NCBI GenBank assembly: GCA_034509735.1
Contig: JACGWO010000012.1
Coordinates: 10,955,983-11,019,982, forward strand
Direction: 5' to 3'
Length of the DNA: 64,000 nucleotides
Source of the DNA: Sesamum alatum
Lineage: Eukaryota > Streptophyta > Magnoliopsida > Lamiales > Pedaliaceae
In this document: positions 11,961 through 22,503 of the stretch, in pieces
Position numbering within the stretch: position 1 is the stretch's first letter
How the letters are laid out: each line of letters opens with the position of its first letter
Made by a program: the position numbers and the translations under genes
The notes under the pieces: generated by a model
The model's input: the letters and a program-made list of their open reading frames with translations, nothing else
Told to the model about the DNA's origin: nothing
Databases searched by the model: none

Positions 11961-12533
11961 TGAAATGAATCTTGATTAACCTTCTGAGTCTATCCGCGAT
12001 TGCACTTTTAGATTCTCCTTCAAGGATGCTTGCTTTGGTCTCTTCTGGGGTATTATCCCATCCGATCTTTACCGACCCTTCCAAGCTTAACTCCAAAAGC
12101 TTTATGAAGTTACCCTTGTCTAGTTCCAATGTGGTTGCTGCAATTTTCATGGCTGCAACCTATTCATCTATCATCTTTTTGATGTTTCAGAAGTCGATAA
12201 CATCCAAGTTGAGAACAGTGCCACATGGATGTAAGGGCTGGAGCATGGTCCTTGCCCATGGTGTGTTTTCAGGCACTCGTCTTGGATTTCTTCCTGGGTT
12301 TTCTTACAATCTTGTCCCTACAAAAGTAGGGGTAGCATTGGTGTGAAAATCCGTACCTTCTCTCATTGGATGATCCTGCGGCGGATCATTTGAGCTTGTG
12401 CTTCCCTCCGGCAGTGGTAAAGCTGGAGCGACCTCATTGGTTTGGATGTTGACTAAATCCACAATCCCTAGTTAGGAAAAGAATTCAACTAACTCTTGTA
12501 GATCCGATAGATCCACTGTAGATATCTCCATTA
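11941..12533 (-). pseudogene. capsid-protein-like region, broken by stops
   Basis: Reading on the minus strand from a Met near 12,533 gives an acidic N-terminal part, then several in-frame stops. An open piece (12,150-11,941) contains LELSLEGSVKIGWDNTPEE, a pattern resembling the conserved caulimovirid capsid core (an LEGxxxxxW-like stretch followed by TPEE). No Cys-rich zinc knuckle follows, so the C-terminal part of a normal capsid protein is missing. The frame ends overlapping the start of the movement-protein-like ORF by about 20 bases. The capsid call is inferred. Confidence 0.45.
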
Positions 12534-12629
12534 TTTGATGGATTTGATGATCTCGATGATTTGTTCTTCTTGTGTCTTTGGCTTCGATATCTCCTTCACC
12601 TTTCCTTTCTGATGTAGGAAAGATACTGG

Positions 12630-12917
12630 TCAAAGGGCATCCCTGATGCGTTCCTGATGAGATCTGGATGTCTCAAGAGTATTCCTTTGATTTCTTTTTA
12701 GATTTGTAACCTCAATCTTCAGATTTGTGAGATCCTTTTGTAGATCTGGTAGGATTTTTAAGATCTCATCCATCTTTTGGTTCAAGAGGTCTATTTTCAT
12801 AGGTATATGGATTAGTCTATGTCCATAGTCTTGAACTGTCTTTTGTACCTCTCTAAGGTCCTGAGAGTACTTCGAAGTATCCGGTTCGAGTTCCCTCCAA
12901 TTAGTTCCTTTAATCAT
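12630..12917 (-). CDS. coiled-coil protein, candidate virion-associated protein
   Basis: This is a 95-residue frame, uninterrupted as read. From about residue 35 it shows heptad-like spacing of Ile and Leu (KIDLLNQKMDEILKILPDL and the following segment) and then a basic C-terminal end. Small coiled-coil proteins in this position are typical of caulimovirid virion-associated proteins, which bind capsids and nucleic acid. The assignment rests on position and the coiled coil, not on a specific motif. The capsid-like region begins about 100 bases downstream. Confidence 0.5.
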   Translation of the reverse strand: MIKGTNWRELEPDTSKYSQDLREVQKTVQDYGHRLIHIPMKIDLLNQKMDEILKILPDLQKDLTNLKIEVTNLKRNQRNTLETSRSHQERIRDAL

Positions 12918-13033
12918 TATTTTTTAGAACTGTATTTTTTTAGGAATCTACCTGTTCCGGATCTCCTGGCTGGAATTCTTCCATGGATCTCAGCTCCCTG
13001 TAGACGTCTCACCATATTTCCTGGTAACGTCTC

Positions 13034-13282
13034 TCAAACATGGCGATTTCTGTGCCATTCATCACTTTCTTCCTTTGGAATAAGTGACGCATCGACCAAC
13101 CTCGGACTGTTGGCCATATTTCTAAGAATTTCCATAAGAAATTCTGTTTTCTGTATTTTTAAAATCTGAAAATATTCCCTATTTTCAATGTAATTCGAAC
13201 TTTCGTTCGGTTCCATACTTTTAAAAATCTCCTCCGTTAGGGATAAAATATCAATATGTAATATAAACAAATATTTCTCCAA
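13034..13282 (-). pseudogene. pararetroviral ORF 1-like small protein, unknown function
   Basis: This short frame starts close to the primer site. A more natural start is the downstream Met near 13,216 (MEPNESS), which leaves about 60 residues. The reading appears to continue in another frame (MFERRYQEIW) before a stop, suggesting one or more lesions. I recognise no domain. Its place, as the first frame after the primer site, suits a small upstream caulimovirid ORF. Confidence 0.45.
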
Positions 13283-13291
13283 TAAACCTAG

Positions 13292-13303
13292 GCTCTGATA
13301 CCA
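13292..13303 (-). other. minus-strand primer binding site of the pararetrovirus
   Basis: The minus strand reads TGGTATCAGAGC, complementary to the 3' end of plant initiator Met tRNA, followed by CTAGG. Caulimovirid genomes are numbered from this site. All the viral reading frames lie downstream of it on the same strand. Confidence 0.8.
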
Positions 13304-13407
13304 TTTTCATACGTAGGGTACTAAATCTGAAAATCTGGGCAAAAATGGACAAAATCCGTGCAAAAAATAAATTTAGAAGACTAGAAATGATATTATCATA
13401 AGATGAG

Positions 13408-13585
13408 GGTTGGTACTAAAACTGTCAGTTTCAAAACTAAGGTACTATATTTGCAACTTTCATAAACTGCGGTATCAAATTTGCCAAACTCCTCATTGTG
13501 TGGTACTGAAATTGGCTTTTTTGAAAAATTTGGTATTAAAATTGCAAAGGAACCTATAATATGGTACCTTCTTTGCATTTATCCC
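13408..13585. repeat. right terminal inverted repeat of the Mutator-like element
   Basis: About 180 bp contains recurring units (GGTACTAAAACT, GGTACTATATTTGCAA, GGTATCAAATTTGCC, GGTACTGAAATTGGC) spaced roughly 35-45 bp. On the opposite strand it aligns with the left end at 6,980. Such subterminal repeats are common in plant Mutator-like elements. The stretch 13,304-13,407 between it and the primer site is probably viral leader. Confidence 0.65.
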
Positions 13586-13680
13586 TTTAAATTAAAAGCA
13601 TGCTTTAATTTTTGTATGTTTATTTTTTATCGCGCTTCCGCATTCGCGCAATTCCCGGGACGATCCACCGATTTCTTTCA

Positions 13681-15317
13681 TACGCAAACAAAGCCCACGG
13701 ACTGAGAAACGATTTCGGGGACTGGGACTACGCTTGGAGGTAGGTCCATGAAATCAGTCTTACCGAATCAGTCCGGAAATCTCCAAGTCAAGGAATCCCG
13801 AAAATGGGTACCGGGATTCCCTTTGAGACTTGCACTAAGCATCTGCTGTCGTATTTCATCGACGGGTGACGAAGGTCGTCTAAGCAGTGTTAGTGGGTCA
13901 GCATGCTAGGAAGCAGCTGACTGAGGTGACTCGCGGGAACCGTCTTACGGAGGACCTTGAGTATGGTCAGCAAGGTATGACGTGTATTCCCGGTTCCAAC
14001 GGTACAGGCCAAGTCCTTTGACTTGAGGAACTGCTGAGTTTACCTGTGCATCAGGTCTGTATCTTAGATATGGTAAGAGATTGCCAAAATACTCTTGTGT
14101 AGTCATAAGCCATGTCTAGTGCAGCTCGGGTGTACAAAGTGACAGTAGTTTCCAAGAAAGGATCTGTCTCCTGTCAAAAGGTATTTACAGTTGAGTCTCA
14201 TGTATGCTCTGTGTCTTGTCCCTGAAATCTGTGGCCACAGTAACTGAACAGAAGGGAAAGGTTTCCCTTACGGCGTTTAGTAAGGACAGACCGACACTTA
14301 GGTCCAAAATGGATACCTGCATTTTTCGTGCCCTAGACCCTAAGTGATGAGACCGAAGATAGAAGGACAAGTGTACTGTTAGAGCCTAAATGTTCATCCC
14401 CGAATATTTCACCTAGTCTCTAGTGCCATGGACCGTTGCTAGATGGCTACCCATGGTAACCGGCGGATTCTAGGAATCCGACCAAGTCTAGCTGAATGGT
14501 GAACCTAAAGAGTCACACACTATCCACACACACACTTAGTATTTACTTTGAAATTAAATATTGGAGTAAAGGAATGATTAAATTAGATTTAATCGGGTCC
14601 TATATTTTCTTGGAGAAATTTAATTCCTTCTATTTGATAAAGGGAATTAAATTAATAAATAGGATTTATTAAAGGGTTGATTTAAATGGGCTTAAAATAA
14701 ATAATAATATTTATTTATTATATTATATTTATTCTTTTAGCCTTTTGGAATATTTAATGGGATTTAAATATTCCATTAAATTAAAATCAACGGTTGAGAT
14801 GGAAAGGGGAGATGGAAGGCTAGGATTCGTTTGACTAGGTCAAACACTAGTTTGACTAGGACTTTGACTAGGTCAAAATCCTAGTCAAATTAGAGTTCTT
14901 AGAGTTGGAGTTTAAAGAGGATTAAACTCCTCCTCTATGTAAACCTCTAGCTTCCAACAATTGAAGGATGATGATTCTTGAAAACACACACAACATACAC
15001 TCTCCCCTTCTCCTTACCTCTCGTCCGCCCCTCTCTCTTTCTCCAACAAGAAAATATTTTTCTTAGTTCTTTTGTTCTTGGAATATTAGAACTTAGATGA
15101 ATCAATACCGTTAATTGATAACGTGTTGTTGATTCATCCACTCCAAAAATATACACTTGTCCGTTGCTAGCACGACGTGCAAGATACGTGGGTAGATCGT
15201 GTGTCACGATTTGAGCGTGTTCTTTTAAATTAAAAGCATGCTTTAATTTTTGTATGTTTATTTTTATCGCGCTTCCGCATTTGCGCAATTCCCGGGACGA
15301 TCCACCGATTTCTTTCA
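13681..15317 (+). repeat. 3' LTR of element A, second segment
   Basis: This is the continuation of the outer A LTR after the nested solo LTR, starting at the repeated TACGC and ending CCACCGATTTCTTTCA. It carries the conserved LTR block (14,410-14,462). It also has a dense set of TTTGACTAG/CTAGTCAAA motifs (14,830-14,888). Relative to its sister LTR it lacks about 200 bp near 15,213. It preserves the empty target of the Mutator-like element at 15,229-15,240. Confidence 0.85.
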
Positions 15318-17135
15318 GAATGCTCAAACAAATGATGAAATGGATAATCAAGATAAACTCACAGATTTGGCATGCAAAGCTAGGTCACATTCCTCTAAAT
15401 AGGATAAGGAGGTTAGTAGATTCAAGGAGTCTAGAAATAGACAATTTGAGCCTGCTAGCTTGCAAGTCCTTTATGAGCAGGAAGATGGCCAAGAAGCTCT
15501 TTGTAGGACAAAGTATGCTTGCTAGTGGTCTGTTGGATTGGATCCAGTCAGCCATCTGTGGGTCACTGAATACACAAGACCAGAAGAGGGTTCACAAGTC
15601 TAAGGGCCTTTGGAAGGCTCAAGGAATTAGATTTGAAGTGGGAACCAAATTAGTTGCAAAATTAACCTTCAATTGGATCGAGTGATGTGTATTTAGTAGG
15701 AGCTCTTGATGTATCTAAATGGGAATGGAATTCTCACTCAGTGGAATTCTTCCTGGAACGCCATAATTGAACGGCTTCTCTCATAAAAGAGGAATCGAAC
15801 CTTGTTGGACATGGTGCGATCGGTGTTTTCACTGAACTACCTTGGCCCATCTAGGCGTGTTCTTAAGATAGTAGCCAAGTTGTAAAACATGGCACTTTCT
15901 AAAGATCGTGGCCCAGATACCATATTGGATATGGCACGGCAAGCCTGTATCCTACAAAGTACTTGAGTAAGTAGGATGGTCTTGCATACGTCAAGGGACT
16001 AGTGGGAGGCAAACTAGGTTTACACAGGTTTATGTGTTTTCCTAAGGGAAATTGGATTTTAGAGGATAACCGGTGTGAGGAGTAGCTCCTTGAGGAATCA
16101 AGTAGAGCGACACCTCAGTATGATATTGCAAACATCATTTGAAATCAAGTTTGCTCACTGACTATATTCCAGCTCTCCTAAGGATGACCAAAATATCCTA
16201 GATACCTGAGAGGTACAGGTTTCTGGGTTAGTCCGGTCAATTGGATTATAATCCAAAAGACATAAGAGAAGCAATGTTGGACATTGGATTGAATCAATGG
16301 CTTGGAGCCATGTAATTCGACATGAAATTCAAACTATGTTTCAAACTCTATGTAACTGGAATATTCGTTTTGATAAGTTCATGCGGGGTATGACTCGATC
16401 ACTAACGAGCTTTGAGGGTCAGTGAGAGTTTAGTTGTGTTCCTAGTGTTTAAGTGTGTAACGTCTTATTCATTTGGAATGAATTTAAGATGTTAGGAAAC
16501 ACTGAAACACGAACGTTGTTCACGCAATTCTCCATGAAAGGAATTGGATTCCTATATATATGGTTAAGCTGTCCAAGACTCAGTCAGGGTTGGCTGATGA
16601 GGAAGCTCAGATGTTTGACATACCCTACGTCTTTGCCGTAGGCAACATGGGTATGTTGTTTGGTGCATTGGACCTGATGTTGTGTATGCTTTGGGCGTAA
16701 CGACAGAAATCGGGTGTGTACCGAGAAGGCAGTAGACTGTTGTTGAGAACAGTCTTTAATACCTGAATAAGGATTAAAGAAGTGTTCTTGATGCAAGTTC
16801 TATGGAAAGTTGATTCTGGAAGGCTATAGCGATACTAGCTTCCAGGATCATATGAATAATATCTAGTCTTAGTATGAACATATATTCAGGCTTAATAGTA
16901 AGGTGGTGGCTTGGAAAGGTTTCAAGCGGGACACCACGACGGACCATGAAAGTTGAATGTATGGCAACTTTAGAAGTTGCTCCGGAGAGTGGTTTGGATG
17001 AAAAACCACATCCAAATGGTTGGGTGTGGTGCCTAGCACGGGCTAGCCAGTAGTTACCTTGGAGGATAACAACATGGCTGTAGCGCAAGCTATAGGACCA
17101 AGATCTCATCACGAATCCAGGAAAATTCTTAGACA
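15318..17135 (+). pseudogene. decayed copia pol of element D, part 1
   Basis: Conceptual reading gives fragments in normal copia order. A gag-pre-integrase/integrase end comes first (IWHAKLGHIPLNRIRRLVDS, FVGQSMLASGLLD), then integrase, RT and RNase H remnants. The last piece near 17,085-17,130 corresponds to the DNNGA and SHH region. Stops and indels occur throughout. Element A is inserted at its left and element B at 17,136, with AGACA duplicated at 17,131-17,135 and 27,091-27,095. It resembles the decayed interior of B in several shared deviations. Confidence 0.8.
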
Positions 17136-19369
17136 TGAAAGAATGTGTGGATCGTCCGGGAGATTAACACGAATAGCGGAAGCACGAAATAGTGCGTAAT
17201 AAAAATTACAAAGCATAATTAAATGGAATTTAAACTATGCATAATATACATAAACGAATCAAGGGGTGTGCCCTTGATTCTCCCGGGCGTTCGGTGTATC
17301 TCATGTTCAATAAAACACAACATGGTGGCCATAGAATTAGAAACGAAAGCCATAATTAAAGAACCTACCCGGTTGTAGTTTTGTCTTCGTTCGGCTACAT
17401 GCATTGTTCCCCGTTTTGCACCAAGATCTCAAGAAGAGACCCTCTAAATCATCTCACTCGCTCCACCGGAAAGCAAACGACCCTTGTGCTAGCAAGAAAT
17501 TATTTGGGGAGAAAAGACATCGATACACGCTATGAATTAACGCAATCAATGTCTCTTATGTTCTTAACTTGAATAAATCAAGAAGAACAAAGTATAATTC
17601 TTGGAGAGAAAAGAAGAGGATGGACGAAAATCTTGAGAGAGATGAGAGATGAGAGTTGTAGAGAATAGTAGGTGTAAGTGTGTGTTTTTTAAGTATTTAT
17701 AGAAGATGGAATTCCTATTCCCTCTCAAACTCTTCCAAAGAGACACACTTTGACTAGGACTTTGACCTAGTCAAATCCTAGTCAAATTAGGCTTTGATTA
17801 AGTCAAATTAATCATGGCCATTCATCTCATCATTCTCTAGATCAAATCTTGTCCATCCATTTTGATGGGCTTTATGGAATGGGCTTTATTTAATTCTAAA
17901 TTAAATAATCCCATGGACTTTATATTAAAATCCTATTTAATATACTAAGCCCATTAATTAATTAATGAAATGGACTTTATTTAATTCCAAATTAAATAGT
18001 CCATGGACTTTATATTAAATCCTATTTAATACCAAGCCCATTAATTAATTCCATAGAATGGGATTATTTAATTCTAAATTAAATAGTCCCATGGACTTTA
18101 TATTAAATCCTATTTAATATACCAAGCCCACTAATTAATTAATTCACCCTTTTAATCTAATTAAAATAAAAGCCCATGCTTTATAAAATTCATAAATCTA
18201 ATTTATGAACTCAAGCTCGATTATTCCAAATAATTCATCGAGGCTTGAATCTCCAAGAAGTATAATTTAATTCCATTAAATTAAACCTTCTCCCGGAATT
18301 AATTCCAAATTAATTCCCTTTCATTTGGTGTAGCGGGTGTGACTCTTTAGGTTCACCTTTCAGCTAGACTTGGACCTACTTTTTGTTATTTCATAACCAA
18401 AGTAGTCCGTTACCATGGGTGGCCATCTAGCAACGGTCCATGGCACTAGAGACTAGGTGAATTTCTGGTGTGAACATTTAGGCTCCGAGTTATACGCAGG
18501 TGCGGTCCTACCGACGCTCGATACGTACGGGTACGATCCTACTGTCGCCTGTCTCCCGGCCTTTAGTCTAGGGGTCGGTTCCCATCGTTGACTAGGCAAC
18601 TATGCATAATGCTCGAGATAGGTTTAACTCGACGTAGGAAATCCTTTCCCACTACATCAAGTGCTATGGCCATAGACTTTGTGAGTCTAAACAATCTCCG
18701 AGCGCATAGGAGATCTTGCTGTCATATCCTTTGACAGGGGACAGATCCTATCTTGGAATACACCGTTCTTACATACTCCGACTGCACTGGACGAGGCTTA
18801 TGATGACCATGTGATATAATCGATCAAATTTCACCAGATCCAAGATACAGCCTTAGTATGTAGGGGACTGCCGTGATCCTCAAGTCCGAGGACTAATCCC
18901 GTACTATCGGAACCGGGAATACGAGTCATACCGACCAAGCCCGAGTAGCTTCTATATGACGATTCCCGCGAGTCACCTCAGTCGGCCACTCCCCAGCAGG
19001 CCGACCCACTAACACTGCTTAGACGATCCTCGTCACCCGTCGATGAAACACGACAACAGATGCTTAGTGCAAGTCTCAAATGGATTCTCGATGCCCTGTC
19101 TCGAGATTCCTTTGACTTGGAGTATTTCAGACTGATTCGGCGAAACTGATTTCATGAACCTACCTCCAAGCGTAGTTCCAATTTCCCGAAATGTTATTTC
19201 AGTCTGTGGGCGTTTTTTGTGACATCGTAACGATGCAAGCAGTAAGTACAACAAACTCATGCCTATGAATCCTTACTACATTCATTAACATAATATTACT
19301 TGTTCACAGATTGACGAATAGTTCTCAGAACAGCCAATACCATTGACTTTCTGGTCACCTATTCTAACA
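17136..19369 (-). repeat. 3' LTR of element B
   Basis: On the minus strand it runs from TGTTAGAATAGGTGACCAGA to CACACATTCTTTCA. It contains the conserved LTR block (about 18,407-18,459). The polypurine tract lies beside it at 19,370-19,383 (ATCTCCCACTTGACC on +), marking it as the 3' LTR. Confidence 0.93.
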
Positions 19370-22300
19370 ATCTCCCACTTGACCAATAAGTCAATTACCC
19401 ACTTTGTTCAGAATCCTCTGAGTATGAGTAATCTACGATACCGACTAAGGTATTGTGAGTCCACTTATATTTCCTTGCGAAGCAATACGGTCTAACCGTG
19501 TTACCTCTATCCACCATTGCCTCCTAGAGATGGTGGTTGTCTAAGAATATTTTCGTGGATCTTGTGATGAGATCTCGTGCCAATACTCCCATAGCCAAGT
19601 TGCCTGCCATATGGGCGAACATGGCTTGGTCGTGCTAGGCGCCACGTCCATCCTATGGACGCGGTCTTCATCAGTGACCACTATCCGATGCACTTGTCAT
19701 TGGGCCTGACTGTGCATACCTTTGAGACTAACTGGTTTTCACTTATGCTCTGGAAGCTAGTATCGCTTTAGCCTTCCAAAACAACTCTCAACAGACGGTG
19801 CATCATGAACACATCTTTAGTCCTTATTCAGGTACTAAGGATCGTTCTTGATTGCTGTCTTCAACCCCTCAGTGCATTACCGATTTATGTTGAGCCATGC
19901 TAGAAGCACTCTCAACATCGGTTCCTATGCACCGAGTAAACATATCATATGTTTGCCTAGGGTTAAGACGTAGGGGATACTCAACATCCAAGCCTTCTCA
20001 TTAGTCCACCGTGACTAAGTCTTGAATGGCTTGATGCTTTATGCATAGTATCCAAGTTTTCTCATCAGTCTTACTATGACTGAGTCTCGAACAACTTGTC
20101 CCTCTACATATATGAGTTTTTCTCATCAGTCTACCATGACTGAGTCTTTGAAAAGCTCAATTCATGATATTTATGTGGAACCCTTAAAATGTCATGGAGA
20201 ATTTTCGTGAGTTACAGTTGTGTTTTAGTGATTCCTAATGTCTTGAATTCATCCATGGATCAAGGCATTACACACTTAATACACATGGAACACCATTTCT
20301 ACTCCCACTGATCACCTACGTCGTTTAAGACCGAGTCATGCTCCGTATGAGCTCGTCAAAACGAATATTCCAGTTATGCGGTGTTTCAAACCTTGTTTGA
20401 ATTTCCTAGTGGATTCTATGGCTCCTCTCCATAAATCCTACTACGATGTCCAACATCACGTTCCGCAGGTCATTTGGATTACTATCCAAATTTGACCGAA
20501 CATATCCCGATCACTCGTACCTCTTACGACATTCGGATTCGTTCTTAAGGGGACTTGGAATATGATCAATTTAAGAAATGCGATTCTAAGCAACGTTAGT
20601 ATTATTCTGTCGTAAACTTGTACAAATTAGACACCGAGTCTAATTTGTCTCCCACTAGTCCCTTGACGTATGTAGGATCCTTCTACATGCTGAAGGACTT
20701 TGTCGGGACATAAGCTTGCCAAACCATGGCTCCTTGTGCGTGACTCTTTGCAAAGTGCCACGTTCCTTACGTTGGAAATTTTGAGTCTACGTCTACACGG
20801 GCTAAGGTAATTGGGCGAAACTTCGATCGATCTTCGTCCAACGAGATTCGATCGTTCCCTTTATCAGAGACCGTCATACTTGGCCTTTACAGGAAATGTT
20901 TCATTGAGAATTCCATTCTCAACTTGGATGCTCAAGAGCTCCCACTAAATACACGGCCTTTTCGATCCTATCGAAACAGGTTTAATTTTGCAACCATTTA
21001 TGGTTCACCTCCTTAAGTCTAATTCCCAAACCTCCTATGGGACCTTTAGACTTTTGAACCCTCTTATGGTCTTGTGTATTAGTAACCTACAATTGTCTTA
21101 TTGAATCCCTTCCAATAGACTTATTTGGCAAGCCTACATTGTCCAACAAAGAGCTTTCGGACTCTCTTCTTCATAAAAGACTTGTAAATTTAGTCGATTC
21201 GAATCATCTACTTCTAGATTCATCGAACTTTCCAATTTACTTATCTTTTAATAAGAAGAAACGTCCTAGCTGTTGTAGATGCCAAATCTGTAAGTTGGTC
21301 TTGATTAATCCATTTAAATAATTAGAATTTTGAGTATCCATAAACCTTTTATGGGATGATGTTCTAGGAATTCACGTGTAACTACTAGCAAACATGAATC
21401 AATATTCAATAATTTTGTTTGATCAAATATGTATGTAATAAAACCTTTGTCCAACAAAGAGACATACTTTTGATCATGCTAGGTTACGTAATTCCTATAT
21501 TATCCTAACATGATCACGATTATGGGCCTAACAAGTCTCTAGTCCTTTTCATCAATGGTCCTTGCCATTGTTGAATCCTAGAACTGTTCTTGGCTTTTAA
21601 GTCCTTATTCACTTTCTGCAAACCACCCGCAGATTAGTGATAGGAATGGTATCAAATACCAAAAAGTGATCATGTCAATACTCAATATCAAATTTTACCT
21701 ACATTGGAGAGAGGTTTAGAATACTCCCCTTTCCAATGGCCCTCTTTACGACAGTAAATGCTTACGTTCTTAGAAATCTATGAACTTGACTGCTGAACCT
21801 TTTGCTCTTTCCTTTACCTCCACCTTGTGTTGTAAAGGAACAACACTTGAAGTGCTTTAATAGTTGATGCTACCTTACCCTTCTTCCTCTTTTGGCGTCT
21901 GGCACCCTTGCCTTTCACCATGGAGGTTGAAGCCTCTCCTACTAGTACCGACGGCGCAGATTTTTGCAATCGTTGCCTCGTTCTAGACCAACATAATTAC
22001 CAACCTATGAAGATATTTTCTAAGCTCATTCATGTTGATAATTAATGGTTCGTAGGAGGGAGGAAGAGACTGAAGGATCATGTCAATGTACGTCTCCTTT
22101 TCAAGATTGGCGTGGAGATCTTTTGAGCTTCTCCCTTAGGGATTGCATCATCACTCCATGTTCTTTGTACCGACATCCCTTCCATCATCTTAGCTCCAAA
22201 CATGCCTTCGTTGCATTTTACCCCACATGCTAGTCCAAGACCATATAGACATGATGCAAACGAAGCATAGTTTGAGCCAACATCATTATATCCTACTTGC

Positions 22301-22503
22301 CGGTGGTCATCCTTCAACTTTTGAACGCCAAGCGTTACCTTAGTTGTTGACCCCTCCGGCAAGGGCTGAGGAACGTCCTCATTCCGATATGTGAGTTAAG
22401 GTTCTGGAAATCTAAGACCATCTTAAGATTTCGCAATCAATTCGTGTAATTGGTTCCCTTTTAATGAGCCTCTTAGTGATGTGTTTGGTGGATTCTTAGA
22501 CAT
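19370..22503 (-). pseudogene. decayed gag-pol interior of element B
   Basis: The region aligns by eye with the gag-pol of C1 and C2 but is heavily altered. RNase H and RT traces lie near 19,560-20,000, integrase traces near 20,650-21,200 and gag traces near 22,080-22,360. The gag start is recognisable at 22,503 (Met-Ser-Lys-Asn-Pro) but fails quickly. No frame longer than about 95 codons remains. It is about 3.1 kb against about 3.5 kb in C2. Confidence 0.8.

Larger units (their letters stand above)
7500..13303 (-). mobile_element. endogenous pararetrovirus (Caulimoviridae), decayed
   Basis: On the minus strand the order is: initiator-Met-tRNA primer site, a small ORF, a coiled-coil ORF, a capsid-like region, a movement-protein-like ORF, protease/RT/RNase H, and a further long reading frame. 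This is a caulimovirid genome. There are no LTRs, and the RT belongs to the pararetrovirus type, unlike the neighbouring copia pol. Several frames are broken by stops and shifts, so the copy is a fossil. Capsid-like sequence upstream of the movement-like gene, and separate ORFs, recall the solendovirus arrangement as I remember it. The lower limit is uncertain: 7,150-7,700 has no recognisable coding motif and may hold the viral intergenic and promoter region. Confidence 0.8.
6980..13585. mobile_element. Mutator-like TIR element carrying an endogenous pararetrovirus
   Basis: The insertion is bounded by the 9-bp direct repeat TTTAAATTA (6,971-6,979 and 13,586-13,594). The empty site is preserved in the sister LTR near 15,229-15,240. 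The left end starts GAGAAAATTGCA and the right end, on the other strand, starts GGGATAAATGCA. The termini pair as inverted repeats for at least 80 bp at roughly 70% identity by eye, and share TATTATAGG and AGCCAATTT. A 9-bp duplication with long imperfect TIRs is characteristic of Mutator-like elements. I see no transposase. Almost the whole interior (about 7,500-13,303) is pararetroviral. Either the virus integrated into a small non-autonomous element, or the element moved with it as cargo. Confidence 0.75.
2838..13680 (+). mobile_element. solo LTR (A subfamily) nested in element A's LTR
   Basis: A complete A-type LTR runs from TGTTAGAATAGGTGACCATG to CGATCCACCGATTTCTTTCA with no internal domain. 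It is flanked by the direct repeat TACGC. Such a solo LTR normally arises by recombination between the two LTRs of an inserted element. It was later interrupted twice, at 4,165-6,397 and 6,980-13,585; without these it is about 2 kb. A TATATAA box lies at 6,484-6,490, about 90 bp downstream of a cluster of TTGAC motifs. Confidence 0.85.
1..15317 (+). mobile_element. Ty1/copia LTR retrotransposon A, 5' part outside window
   Basis: The left edge of the window cuts into the pol gene of a copia retrotransposon that runs to the end of its 3' LTR at 15,317. Visible in order are integrase, reverse transcriptase, RNase H, a polypurine tract and a 3' LTR beginning TGTTAG. The LTR spans 12.6 kb only because later elements inserted into it. 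Without them it is about 1.8 kb. The element sits in the decayed copia D, which begins at 15,318. Its target duplication cannot be tested because the 5' LTR is off the window. Confidence 0.85.
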
